The translations under genes and the position numbers were made by a program. A DNA stretch of 5,216 nt, from positions 1-5,216 of the forward strand of contig VSOH01000127.1 in NCBI GenBank assembly GCA_009774735.1, in the 5' to 3' direction. The notes beneath the pieces were generated by a model. That model did no database searches. It saw only the letters and a program-made list of their open reading frames with translations, and was not told the DNA's origin. The stretch comes from Clostridiales bacterium. GTDB lineage: Bacteria; Bacillota_A; Clostridia; Oscillospirales; Acutalibacteraceae. This document shows positions 1-5,184 of this stretch, in pieces (within the stretch, counting starts at the first letter, position 1; every line of letters starts with the position of its first letter).

Positions 1-85
1 GACCGCAGGCATAAATCTTAACCTCTTTTTCATCAACAGGAACAAATTCTTCCTTTGTTCTTGACATAGTGTTAAAAATTTTCAT
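1..85 (-). CDS. cysS: Cysteinyl-tRNA synthetase, N-terminal fragment (cut by window edge)
   Basis: Only the first 28 codons lie in the window. They read MKIFNTMSRTKEEFVPVDEK and then EVKIYACG. This matches the start of class I cysteinyl-tRNA synthetases, which open with a short strand, a basic 'T-R-K-E-E-F-P' stretch and a 'V-x-x-Y-x-C-G' motif whose cysteine (Cys27 here) is a zinc ligand in the family. The enzyme charges tRNA-Cys with cysteine in the cytoplasm. The ATG at 85-83 overlaps the cysE stop (ATGA), and an AGGAG sits at 94-98 inside the end of cysE, 8 bases upstream, so translation is probably coupled. Sharing the cysteine T-box leader of cysE supports the call. The HIGH and KMSKS signatures lie outside the window, so identity rests on the N-terminus and the context. 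Confidence 0.85.
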   Translation of the reverse strand, partial: MKIFNTMSRTKEEFVPVDEKEVKIYACG

Positions 86-723
86 TTTAAACTCTCCTTT
101 AAAATTTCAATTTCATTTTGTAATTCATTAATTTTTTTCTGATTATTCTGAATAGCATTCATTACAGGATCAGGAATATGAATCTGGTCAAGGTCATCAA
201 CTCGTTCACCGTCAATTCTGACAACCTCGCCCGGTACGCCGACCACTGTACAGTTAGGCTCAACATCCTTAACAACGACTGCTCCTGCAGCAACCTTAGC
301 ATTCCTTCCGATTGTTATGGGACCCAGCACCTTAGCTCCTGAGCCAATCATAACACCGCTTTCAATCGTTGGATGACGTTTGCCTATATCCTTACCGGTA
401 CCGCCGAGAGTAACACCTTGATAAATCATAACATCGTCACCGATTTCAGTTGTTTCGCCAATAACAATTCCACTGCCATGGTCAATAACAACTCTTTTGC
501 CGATTGTTGCACCGGGATGAATTTCAATACCGGTTCTGTGTGCCGAACGCTGACTTATAAACCTTGCTATGAAGGGCATATTATGCTTTAAAAACCAATT
601 TGCTTTTTTGTGACTTCTCAGTGCTTTAAAGCCGGGATATAAAAGAACAATTTCAATAGGACTGCGAGCTGCAGGGTCATGCTCCATAAAGCTCCTTATA
701 TCTTCCTTATAAGATTCAAACAT
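82..723 (-). CDS. cysE: Serine O-acetyltransferase
   Basis: Transfers acetyl from acetyl-CoA to L-serine, giving O-acetylserine, the first step of cysteine synthesis; cytoplasmic. The protein has 213 residues, close to the short Gram-positive form; the E. coli type has a longer helical N-terminus. Residues about 1-60 form the helical part, with a DPAAR motif (Asp16) and an LLYPGFKAL stretch. Residues about 65-170 are a left-handed beta-helix of hexapeptide repeats. Within it lie the DHGSG motif (His82, equivalent to the catalytic histidine of the family), VTLGGTGK (104-111) and RHP (His117). The tail (about 185-213) is rich in Glu, Lys, Asn and Leu and looks like a short coiled coil. It ends in Ser-Leu-Lys, not the isoleucine used to bind cysteine synthase in E. 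coli. The ATG at 723 has GGAGG (730-734) 6 bases upstream. Expression should follow the T-box leader, and the gene overlaps cysS by 4 bases. Confidence 0.96.
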   Translation of the reverse strand: MFESYKEDIRSFMEHDPAARSPIEIVLLYPGFKALRSHKKANWFLKHNMPFIARFISQRSAHRTGIEIHPGATIGKRVVIDHGSGIVIGETTEIGDDVMIYQGVTLGGTGKDIGKRHPTIESGVMIGSGAKVLGPITIGRNAKVAAGAVVVKDVEPNCTVVGVPGEVVRIDGERVDDLDQIHIPDPVMNAIQNNQKKINELQNEIEILKESLK

Positions 724-734
724 AAAAAACCTCC

Positions 735-765
735 AAAAAAAATGCCCCTGTCAATTGACAGAGGC
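735..765 (-). terminator. T-box intrinsic terminator (attenuator)
   Basis: On the minus strand, GCCTCTGTC (757-765) pairs with GACAGGGGC (744-752) in 9 pairs including one G-U, around an AATT loop. After one base, eight T residues follow (735-742). It is the alternative fold to the T-box antiterminator, which uses the same CTCT bases. The T-run is followed at once by the GGAGG of cysE, so termination stops just before the ribosome binding site. Confidence 0.95.
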
Positions 766-876
766 AATAAAAACTGCGGTTCCACTCTATTTTATACTCA
801 GCTACATTAATAGCTTTTGCCGATAACGAGGCAAACCGCCACAAAATACTAAAATTCCTTCGTGAAGCTCAGAAGT

Positions 877-879
877 GCA
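877..879 (-). promoter_or_regulatory. T-box specifier codon UGC (Cys)
   Basis: The triplet TGC on the minus strand sits on the 3' side of the Stem I internal loop, directly before the ACTTC strand of the closing helix. This is the usual specifier position, and it faces the AGTAA element. It would pair with the GCA anticodon of tRNA-Cys. The downstream genes cysE and cysS and the UGGA antiterminator bulge agree with this reading. Confidence 0.9.
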
Positions 880-981
880 TTTCACAGTTAATCAAATACA
901 GACATTACAGCAAACAGCCTGCTCTCTTAAAATGATTCATTCTGTTACTTCTCTTCGTCACAGCTTTTAATCTATAGTACT

Positions 982-1009
982 ATTATATCTATTTTTAAAA
1001 AATTTGCAA
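982..1009 (-). promoter_or_regulatory. Sigma-A type promoter of the cysE-cysS T-box operon
   Basis: TTGCAA (1004-1009) and TATAAT (982-987) are separated by 16 bases on the minus strand. The -10 box is perfect and the -35 box matches 4 of 6. The start would fall near 975, about 15-20 bases before the first strand of Stem I. The promoter begins only 4 bases after the pgsA stop. Confidence 0.85.
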
Positions 1010-1012
1010 CAA

Positions 1013-1579
1013 TTATTTTGTTTTAATTAAATGCCAGCCGTCTTTTGCATAAATAAGACCGCTGAGAACTGCAACAACTGTCGTTATCCAGAATGCAACA
1101 GTGCAATAAATATTAAGCCACGGTGTAGTCATATCAATATCAGCACTGCCTTCGCCTATTGCAAGAAGCAAAAACGCCATACCTGTTGTAGACATTTGTA
1201 AAAATGTCTTGCATTTTCCAAATCCGTTTGCAGCAATAACGTCACCTGTTGTGGCTGCTGCCATTCTTATTCCTGCAACAAGGAATTCACGTGCCAGCAT
1301 AAGCATAATACAAATATCCGTATGCCATCCTAATTTAATCAGAATTAAGTATGCAGCAAACACAAGGCTCTTATCAGAAAGCGGGTCCATAAGTTTTCCG
1401 AAATCTGTGACAAGTCCTCTCTTTCTTGCAATTATTCCGTCAACCTTATCGCTCATACAGGCAAGAAAATAAACAAGAAGTGTTGCAACCCAATGATATT
1501 TAAAATCAATAAAAGCAAACGCCATTAAAAAAGGAATACAGCAAAATCTGAATACTGTTATTTTGTTAGGTAAATTCAT
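1013..1579 (-). CDS. pgsA: CDP-diacylglycerol--glycerol-3-phosphate 3-phosphatidyltransferase
   Basis: Makes phosphatidylglycerol phosphate from CDP-diacylglycerol and glycerol-3-phosphate at the inner face of the membrane, the committed step to phosphatidylglycerol and cardiolipin. The 188 residues match the family's usual length. The complete CDP-alcohol phosphotransferase motif (D-x2-D-G-x2-A-R-x8-G-x3-D-x3-D) is present as Asp44, Asp47, Gly48, Ala51, Arg52, Gly61, Asp65 and Asp69. The N-terminus MNLPNKITVFR is typical of PgsA. Hydrophobic segments lie at about 8-25, 30-43, 71-83, 88-105, 126-142 and 156-176, giving a multi-pass membrane protein. The ATG at 1579 overlaps the rimO stop (ATGA), with GGGGAGG at 1584-1590 upstream. 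It appears to be the last gene of the recA operon. Related alcohol phosphatidyltransferases (for example phosphatidylserine synthase) are less likely given the N-terminus and length. Confidence 0.94.
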   Translation of the reverse strand: MNLPNKITVFRFCCIPFLMAFAFIDFKYHWVATLLVYFLACMSDKVDGIIARKRGLVTDFGKLMDPLSDKSLVFAAYLILIKLGWHTDICIMLMLAREFLVAGIRMAAATTGDVIAANGFGKCKTFLQMSTTGMAFLLLAIGEGSADIDMTTPWLNIYCTVAFWITTVVAVLSGLIYAKDGWHLIKTK

Positions 1580-2895
1580 ATTTCCTCCCCTATCAAATCA
1601 TAGCCGTCATAATCTGTAATTCTAACATCAATAAAATCACCGACACTCAGCTTACTTTTTGATGTGATAATTATTCCTGTATCTATTTCAGGTGAGTCAA
1701 GATAGGAACGACCAATATATTTTTCACCATCGAAGCTGTCAATTACAGCTTTATAAACATTCCCGATTTTTGATTTATTAGCTTTTTCAGTTATTGAATA
1801 CTGAATATCCATCAGAACCTCAGCACGACGTTTTTTGACTTTATCATCAATCTGATTATCAAAATCAAAAGCAGGTGTATCCTCCTCAGGAGAAAAAGCA
1901 AAACATCCGAGCCTATCAAACTCAATGTCTTTAATAAATCTGCAAAGCTCTTCAAACTGTTCTTCACTCTCACCGGGAAAACCAACCATAAAGGTTGTTC
2001 TTAGTGATAAGCCCTTGATTTTTGACTTCATTTTAGTGAGAAGTGCTTTAAGTGAATCATATGAACCGTTTCTGTTCATAGCTTTTAGAACTTCGCTGCT
2101 GCAGTGCTGAAGCGGAATATCAATATAAGAGCAAATCTTTTCTTCGTTTGCAATAACATCAATAAGCTCATCCGTAACTCTGTCGGGATAACAATAAAAG
2201 AGCCTGAACCATTCTATTCCGTCAATTTTAACAAGTTCCTTTAAAAGACCTGCAAGACGGTGTTCCCCATATAACTGCATACCATACTTTGTAGTGTCCT
2301 GAGCAATGAGTATTACCTCTTTAATACCCCTTGCTGCAAGCTCCTTTGCTTCGTCAATAATACTTTCCATGGAACGCTCTATGTAACTGCCACGAATACC
2401 CGGTATAGCACAATAGCTGCATTTGTTATCACAGCCGTCACTAAGCTTTAAATATGCCCAATGGGGCGGTGTTGAAAGCATTCTTTCACCCTCGAGCGGT
2501 AAAAGCTTTTTATCAGGGAAAAAGCTTGTAGGAATGCCCAAAGCTGCTTTCTGGCAAATCTTCACAATATCACCATCTGCACCGATACCTATAACAGAAT
2601 CAACCTCCGGGATTTCATTCAGAATTTCATCCTGATATCTTTCAGCAAGACAGCCTGTAACAATTATTGATGAAATCATTCCTGCACTTTTATACTCTGC
2701 AACCTCGAGAATTGTTTCAATAGCTTCACGTTTGGCATCCTCAATAAAACCGCACGTGTTAATTATCATAATATCCGCTTCTTCAATTGCACCGACAATC
2801 TGAAAGCCTGCTTTATTAAGTTTTTCAAGCATCAATTCACCGTCAACCTGATTTTTCGGGCATCCCAGTGAAATCATACCTACTTTAATATTCAT
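1576..2895 (-). CDS. rimO: Ribosomal protein S12 methylthiotransferase
   Basis: A radical SAM enzyme that adds a methylthio group to the conserved aspartate of ribosomal protein S12. Numbering is from Met at 2895 (439 residues, near the E. coli length). The N-terminal methylthiotransferase domain carries three cluster cysteines: Cys12 (SLGCPKNQVD), Cys48 (INTCGF) and Cys82 (VTGCLAERY). The radical SAM core has CDNKCSYC (Cys155, Cys159, Cys162), which binds the second 4Fe-4S cluster and SAM. It is followed by DTTKYG, DIPLQH (259-264) and FMVGFPGE. A TRAM domain covers about 372-437. The SLGCPKNQVDGE start and TTKYG fit RimO better than the tRNA enzymes MiaB or MtaB. The frame stays open for 41 codons upstream, but that part lies over recX and is not family-like. 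ATGATG at 2893-2898 offers two adjacent starts, both with only a weak ribosome site (AGG at 2906-2908). The start overlaps the end of recX, so coupled translation is likely. Confidence 0.95.
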   Translation of the reverse strand: MNIKVGMISLGCPKNQVDGELMLEKLNKAGFQIVGAIEEADIMIINTCGFIEDAKREAIETILEVAEYKSAGMISSIIVTGCLAERYQDEILNEIPEVDSVIGIGADGDIVKICQKAALGIPTSFFPDKKLLPLEGERMLSTPPHWAYLKLSDGCDNKCSYCAIPGIRGSYIERSMESIIDEAKELAARGIKEVILIAQDTTKYGMQLYGEHRLAGLLKELVKIDGIEWFRLFYCYPDRVTDELIDVIANEEKICSYIDIPLQHCSSEVLKAMNRNGSYDSLKALLTKMKSKIKGLSLRTTFMVGFPGESEEQFEELCRFIKDIEFDRLGCFAFSPEEDTPAFDFDNQIDDKVKKRRAEVLMDIQYSITEKANKSKIGNVYKAVIDSFDGEKYIGRSYLDSPEIDTGIIITSKSKLSVGDFIDVRITDYDGYDLIGEEI

Positions 2896-3493
2896 CATTT
2901 TCCAACCTGTAAAATGCCGATTTAATATCTGAATAGGAAAAGCCTTTCCTCTGAAGAGCCTGAATAACCTTCTGCTTTCCGTTTTCCTGTTCAAGCTTTG
3001 AAGTGTACTTTGCTTCAACTAAGCTGACAATATTATCAACATTATCGAATTCATAATCCTCTAAAGCAGCAGAAATTATATCCCCTGCTACGCCACGCTT
3101 ATAGCATTCCTGCTTAATATGGTTTGTTGAATACTTTTTGACTGTATAAAGATAATCAACAAGACTTGCACAAAAATGCTCATCATCAAGGTAGCCGGCC
3201 TCAAGGTAACGATTGATGGCCTTGTCAGCACTAACCTCATCAACTGTTCTGAGTAGTTTTGTTTTTAGCTCCTTAATCGAGTGTTCACGCCGTGAAAGCA
3301 GGTCACCGCATTTATTAAGTGCTTTTTTATAATTAATGCCGGCAACCAATTCCTGCCATTGCTCATCATCAATTTCAGTACCATCTGCAATATAATGATC
3401 AAGCCAGAAATTGCTGTCAGTAGTAATTGCATATTCATTATCAAGGAGCAGGTGAATTTTATTACCCCTGCCCCTCCGGTGTGTTATAATCAT
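2885..3493 (-). CDS. recX: Regulatory protein RecX
   Basis: RecX binds RecA and its filament and modulates, usually restrains, strand exchange. The protein has 202 residues, as in Gram-positive RecX. After a short basic, beta-type N-terminus (MIITHRRGRGNKIHLLL) come three-helix repeats. The signature stretch is LLSRREHSIKELKTKL (about 64-79), followed by YLEAGYLDDEHFCASLVDYL and a C-terminal helical unit with the repeat-like ALQRKGFSYSDIKSAF. The ATG at 3493-3491 shares one base with the recA stop (TAATG). I see no strong ribosome site in the end of recA, so translation probably depends on ribosomes finishing recA, which would tie RecX output to RecA output. Adjacency to recA strongly supports the call. 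Confidence 0.93.
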   Translation of the reverse strand: MIITHRRGRGNKIHLLLDNEYAITTDSNFWLDHYIADGTEIDDEQWQELVAGINYKKALNKCGDLLSRREHSIKELKTKLLRTVDEVSADKAINRYLEAGYLDDEHFCASLVDYLYTVKKYSTNHIKQECYKRGVAGDIISAALEDYEFDNVDNIVSLVEAKYTSKLEQENGKQKVIQALQRKGFSYSDIKSAFYRLENDEY

Positions 3494-4629
3494 TAGTCTT
3501 CATCGTCTTCTACTGCAATATCAAGCTTTGCTCTTGCAGCAGCCCTTGTGGTTTTAACAGCCTTCTCTTCAGCAGCTTCATTCTCAGTCTTTGCCATAGG
3601 AGCAGCCTTGGCTCTGTATTTCTGTGCAGATTCTGCCTGAATTTCTTCAAGCTTATCCTTAATCTTAACCTCAAGCTCAGCAGAAAACTCAGGATCATTT
3701 TTGATTAAATTCTTAATGTTATCTCTGCCCTGACCAAGTCGTCTGTCACCATATGAGAACCAGGAGCCGCCTTTATGTATAATATCGTACTCAACAGCCA
3801 TATCAACAATTTCGCCTTCCTTGCTGATACCTGTACCGTACATAATATCAAATTCTGCAGACTTGAACGGAGGAGCAACCTTATTTTTTACAATCTTTAC
3901 CTTCGTTCTTGAACCGATAACCTCACTGCCGTTTTTAAGCTGCTCTGCTTTTCTTACATCAATACGGATTGAAGAATAGAACTTAAGTGCACGACCACCT
4001 GTTGTAACCTCAGGGTTACCGTAAATAACACCGATTTTTTCACGAAGCTGATTGATAAAGATGATAATACAGTTTGTTTTATTTGCCGTACCTGTCAGCT
4101 TTCTGAGCGCCTGCGACATAAGTCTTGCGTGCTGACCTACGTGATTATCACCCATATCACCCTCAATTTCACTTTTTGGAACAAGAGCGGCAACGGAGTC
4201 AACAACGACAATATCAATAGCACCGCTGCTTACAAGCTGTTCCGTGATTTCAAGTGCCTGTTCACCATAATCAGGCTGTGAAACTAAAAGCTCATCAACA
4301 TTAACACCAAGATTAGCTGCATAAATCGGATCAAGAGCATGCTCAGCGTCCACAAAAGCAGCTACTCCGCCAGCCTTCTGCGCCTCAGCAAGGCAGTGCA
4401 AAGCAAGTGTTGTCTTACCGCTTGATTCCGGTCCATAAACCTCGACAATTCTTCCCTTCGGCAAACCGCCTATACCGGTTGCGATATCAAGTGAAAGAGA
4501 GCCTGTTGATATTGCATCAACCTTAAGGCTTGCATTTTCACCAAGGCGCATAACTGCACCGGCACCGAATTTTTTCTGTATCTGTTTCATAGCGGCTTCT
4601 AACGCTGCTTTTTTTTCATCTGCTGCCAT
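3493..4629 (-). CDS. recA: Recombinase RecA
   Basis: ATP-dependent strand-exchange protein for homologous recombination and coprotease of the SOS response. Numbering is from ATG 4629 (378 residues). Seen in order: an N-terminal oligomerisation helix, Walker A GPESSGKT (66-73, Lys72), DAEHALD with Glu96, Walker B IVVVD ending in Asp144, loop L1 EGDMGDNHVG (156-165), and NQLREKIGVIYGNPEVTTGG (193-212) covering the switch residue Gln194 and DNA-binding loop L2. These positions agree with E. coli numbering. The C-terminus is Ala/Lys-rich from about 335 and ends in the acidic EDDED typical of RecA tails. An upstream TTG at 4644 would add five residues, but it overlaps the GGAGG (4638-4642) that sits 8 bases before ATG 4629, so 4629 is the start. 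It heads the recA-recX-rimO-pgsA operon and is divergent from rpmB. No canonical LexA box is visible. Confidence 0.98.
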   Translation of the reverse strand: MAADEKKAALEAAMKQIQKKFGAGAVMRLGENASLKVDAISTGSLSLDIATGIGGLPKGRIVEVYGPESSGKTTLALHCLAEAQKAGGVAAFVDAEHALDPIYAANLGVNVDELLVSQPDYGEQALEITEQLVSSGAIDIVVVDSVAALVPKSEIEGDMGDNHVGQHARLMSQALRKLTGTANKTNCIIIFINQLREKIGVIYGNPEVTTGGRALKFYSSIRIDVRKAEQLKNGSEVIGSRTKVKIVKNKVAPPFKSAEFDIMYGTGISKEGEIVDMAVEYDIIHKGGSWFSYGDRRLGQGRDNIKNLIKNDPEFSAELEVKIKDKLEEIQAESAQKYRAKAAPMAKTENEAAEEKAVKTTRAAARAKLDIAVEDDED

Positions 4630-4637
4630 AAATAAAT

Positions 4638-4642
4638 CCTCC
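4638..4642 (-). promoter_or_regulatory. recA ribosome binding site that decides the start
   Basis: GGAGG on the minus strand, 8 bases before ATG 4629. A possible TTG start at 4644 overlaps this element and has no site of its own, which supports ATG 4629. Confidence 0.9.
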
Positions 4643-4658
4643 AAATAAAGTTGTATTT

Positions 4659-4687
4659 ATTATACTAAATATAGTACTTAAAATCAA
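4659..4687 (-). promoter_or_regulatory. Likely recA operon promoter
   Basis: On the minus strand TTGATT (4682-4687) and a perfect TATAAT (4659-4664) are 17 bases apart. The expected start near 4652 leaves a leader of about 22 bases carrying the GGAGG. A small dyad, TACTA (4663-4667) and TAGTA (4672-4676), overlaps the -10 region. A second TTTAGTATAAT lies 42 bases upstream and may be another -10 box. Confidence 0.75.
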
Positions 4688-4700
4688 GTTAATAAACTAA

Positions 4701-4729
4701 ATTATACTAAAATTAGGACTTTTTGAAAA
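4701..4729 (-). promoter_or_regulatory. Possible second (distal) recA promoter
   Basis: TATAAT at 4701-4706 on the minus strand, with TTTTCA (4724-4729) 17 bases upstream as a weak -35 box (4 of 6). The eleven bases TTTAGTATAAT are identical to those of the nearer promoter. The region is very AT-rich, so chance matches are easy. Confidence 0.35.
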
Positions 4730-4745
4730 AAAGAATAAAAAATGC

Positions 4746-4774
4746 TTGCATTTTTTGTTTACTTGTGGTAATAT
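4746..4774 (+). promoter_or_regulatory. rpmB promoter with extended -10
   Basis: TTGCAT (4746-4751) and TAATAT (4769-4774) are 17 bases apart. TGG directly before the -10 box forms an extended -10 element. A start near 4781 would give a leader of about 30 bases. The A/T-rich DNA upstream could act as an UP element, as is common for ribosomal protein genes. Confidence 0.75.
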
Positions 4775-4779
4775 ACCAC
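4765..4779 (+). repeat. Hyphenated palindrome over the rpmB -10 box
   Basis: GTGGTA (4765-4770), ATA, then TACCAC (4774-4779) form a perfect 6+3+6 inverted repeat over the extended -10. Two bases further out on each side, AC (4761-4762) and GT (4782-4783) also match. The position suits a repressor operator, but I do not recognise the motif. It may also arise by chance. Confidence 0.5.
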
Positions 4780-4810
4780 TTGTTCTAAAGATTTAAGGAG
4801 GTGTTCGCAA

Positions 4811-4996
4811 ATGGCAAAGTGTGAATATTGCGGAAAAGATGTATCATTCGGTATTAAGGTTTCTCACTCACATAGAAGATCAAACAGGACCTGGAAACCA
4901 AACATTAAAAAAGTAAAGGCTATTGTTAACGGCTCTCCTAAAAGAGTTAATGTATGCACAAGATGCCTTCGTTCAGGTAAGGTTGAAAGAGCATAA
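4811..4996 (+). CDS. rpmB: 50S ribosomal protein L28 (zinc-ribbon form)
   Basis: A structural protein of the large ribosomal subunit, 61 residues, the normal length for Gram-positive L28. The opening MAKCEYCGKDVSFGIKVSHS, the R-x-S-N-R-T-W-K-P-N motif (23-31) and the ending VCTRCLRSGKVER are family hallmarks. Two CxxC pairs (Cys4/Cys7 and Cys49/Cys52) make this the zinc-binding form; cysteine-free paralogues occur in some bacteria as zinc-sparing replacements. AAGGAGGTG (4795-4803) is a near-perfect ribosome binding site, 9 bases before the ATG when counted from GGAGG. The gene stands alone with its own promoter and terminator, divergent from recA. Confidence 0.98.
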   Translation: MAKCEYCGKDVSFGIKVSHSHRRSNRTWKPNIKKVKAIVNGSPKRVNVCTRCLRSGKVERA

Positions 4997-5013
4997 TATT
5001 TTCGCGTAAAAAC

Positions 5014-5043
5014 AGCACCGAGTTAATCGGTGCTTATTTTTTT
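5014..5043 (+). terminator. Rho-independent terminator of rpmB
   Basis: AGCACCGA (5014-5021) and TCGGTGCT (5027-5034) pair perfectly over 8 bases around a GTTAA loop. A T-rich tract with seven consecutive T residues (5037-5043) follows. It lies 17 bases after the rpmB stop and points in the same direction. Confidence 0.93.
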
Positions 5044-5065
5044 AATATGATAAATGACAATTTAA

Positions 5066-5184
5066 ATTGCTGAAAGAAAAATCAGAATTGAATATGTACA
5101 TCCCTTACTTAAGAAAGATAAGCACCTGAAAAGTCAAATTGAACTGCCCCAGATTGTGCAGACAGTACAAAAAGACCCTAATTG
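5066..5184 (+). other. Short open frame without a usual start, unknown
   Basis: After a TAA at 5063-5065, a frame of about 39 codons runs to a TGA at 5182-5184. Its translation includes RKIRIEYVHPLLKK and then DKHLKSQIELPQIVQTVQKD. The composition looks protein-like (alternating charged and hydrophobic residues), but the frame has no ATG, GTG or TTG near its beginning and no ribosome site. It could be the remnant of a decayed gene, or chance. I do not recognise the family. The rest of 5044-5216 shows nothing else I can support. Confidence 0.2.

Larger units (their letters stand above)
735..975 (-). ncRNA. T-box riboswitch leader, cysteine specificity (UGC specifier)
   Basis: A tRNA-sensing leader ahead of cysE, read on the minus strand. 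Stem I is closed by GAAG (953-956) with CTTC (864-867) and GAAGT (947-951) with ACTTC (872-876). The AGTAA beside the 5' strand resembles the loop-E element, and the codon directly before ACTTC is TGC (877-879), a cysteine specifier. Stem III is TTTGCC (830-835) with GGCAAA (816-821). The T-box core AGAGTGGAACCGCAG spans 774-788. Its bulge UGGA (781-784) would pair with a tRNA 3' end UCCA, as expected for tRNA-Cys with U73. In the antiterminator, AGAG (785-788) pairs with CTCT (760-763) and GC (776-777) with GC (764-765), taking apart the 5' arm of the terminator. Uncharged tRNA-Cys should thus allow readthrough into cysE-cysS. The transcript start near 975 is inferred from the promoter. Confidence 0.95.

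Noticed and set aside
373..591. Plus-strand open frame of 72 codons opposite cysE
   Set aside because: Lies wholly inside the strongly supported cysE on the other strand, with no ribosome site and no family-like sequence.
1008..1022. Terminator after pgsA
   Set aside because: Arms AACAA and TTGTT give only five A/T-dominated pairs, too weak for a stable hairpin, and they overlap the next promoter.
1209..1472. Plus-strand open frame of 87 codons opposite pgsA
   Set aside because: A shadow of pgsA; the real gene carries the full CDP-alcohol phosphotransferase motif on the minus strand.
1925..2635. Two plus-strand open frames opposite rimO (1925-2110 and 2423-2635)
   Set aside because: Both are shadows of rimO and show no start signals of their own.
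2896..3018. N-terminal extension of rimO by 41 residues
   Set aside because: It lies over recX, has no ribosome site and does not resemble any RimO. The family start is MNIKVGMISLGCPKN.
3510..3698. Minus-strand open frame of 62 codons in the 3' end of recA
   Set aside because: Another frame of the Ala/Lys-rich recA tail. Its Leu/Arg-rich translation is an artefact of that codon composition.
4630..4644. TTG start for recA five codons upstream
   Set aside because: It overlaps the GGAGG used by ATG 4629, and known RecA N-termini fit the shorter form.
4765..4779. LexA box reading of the rpmB palindrome
   Set aside because: It lacks the GAAC/GTTC arms of the Firmicute LexA site and covers the rpmB, not the recA, promoter.
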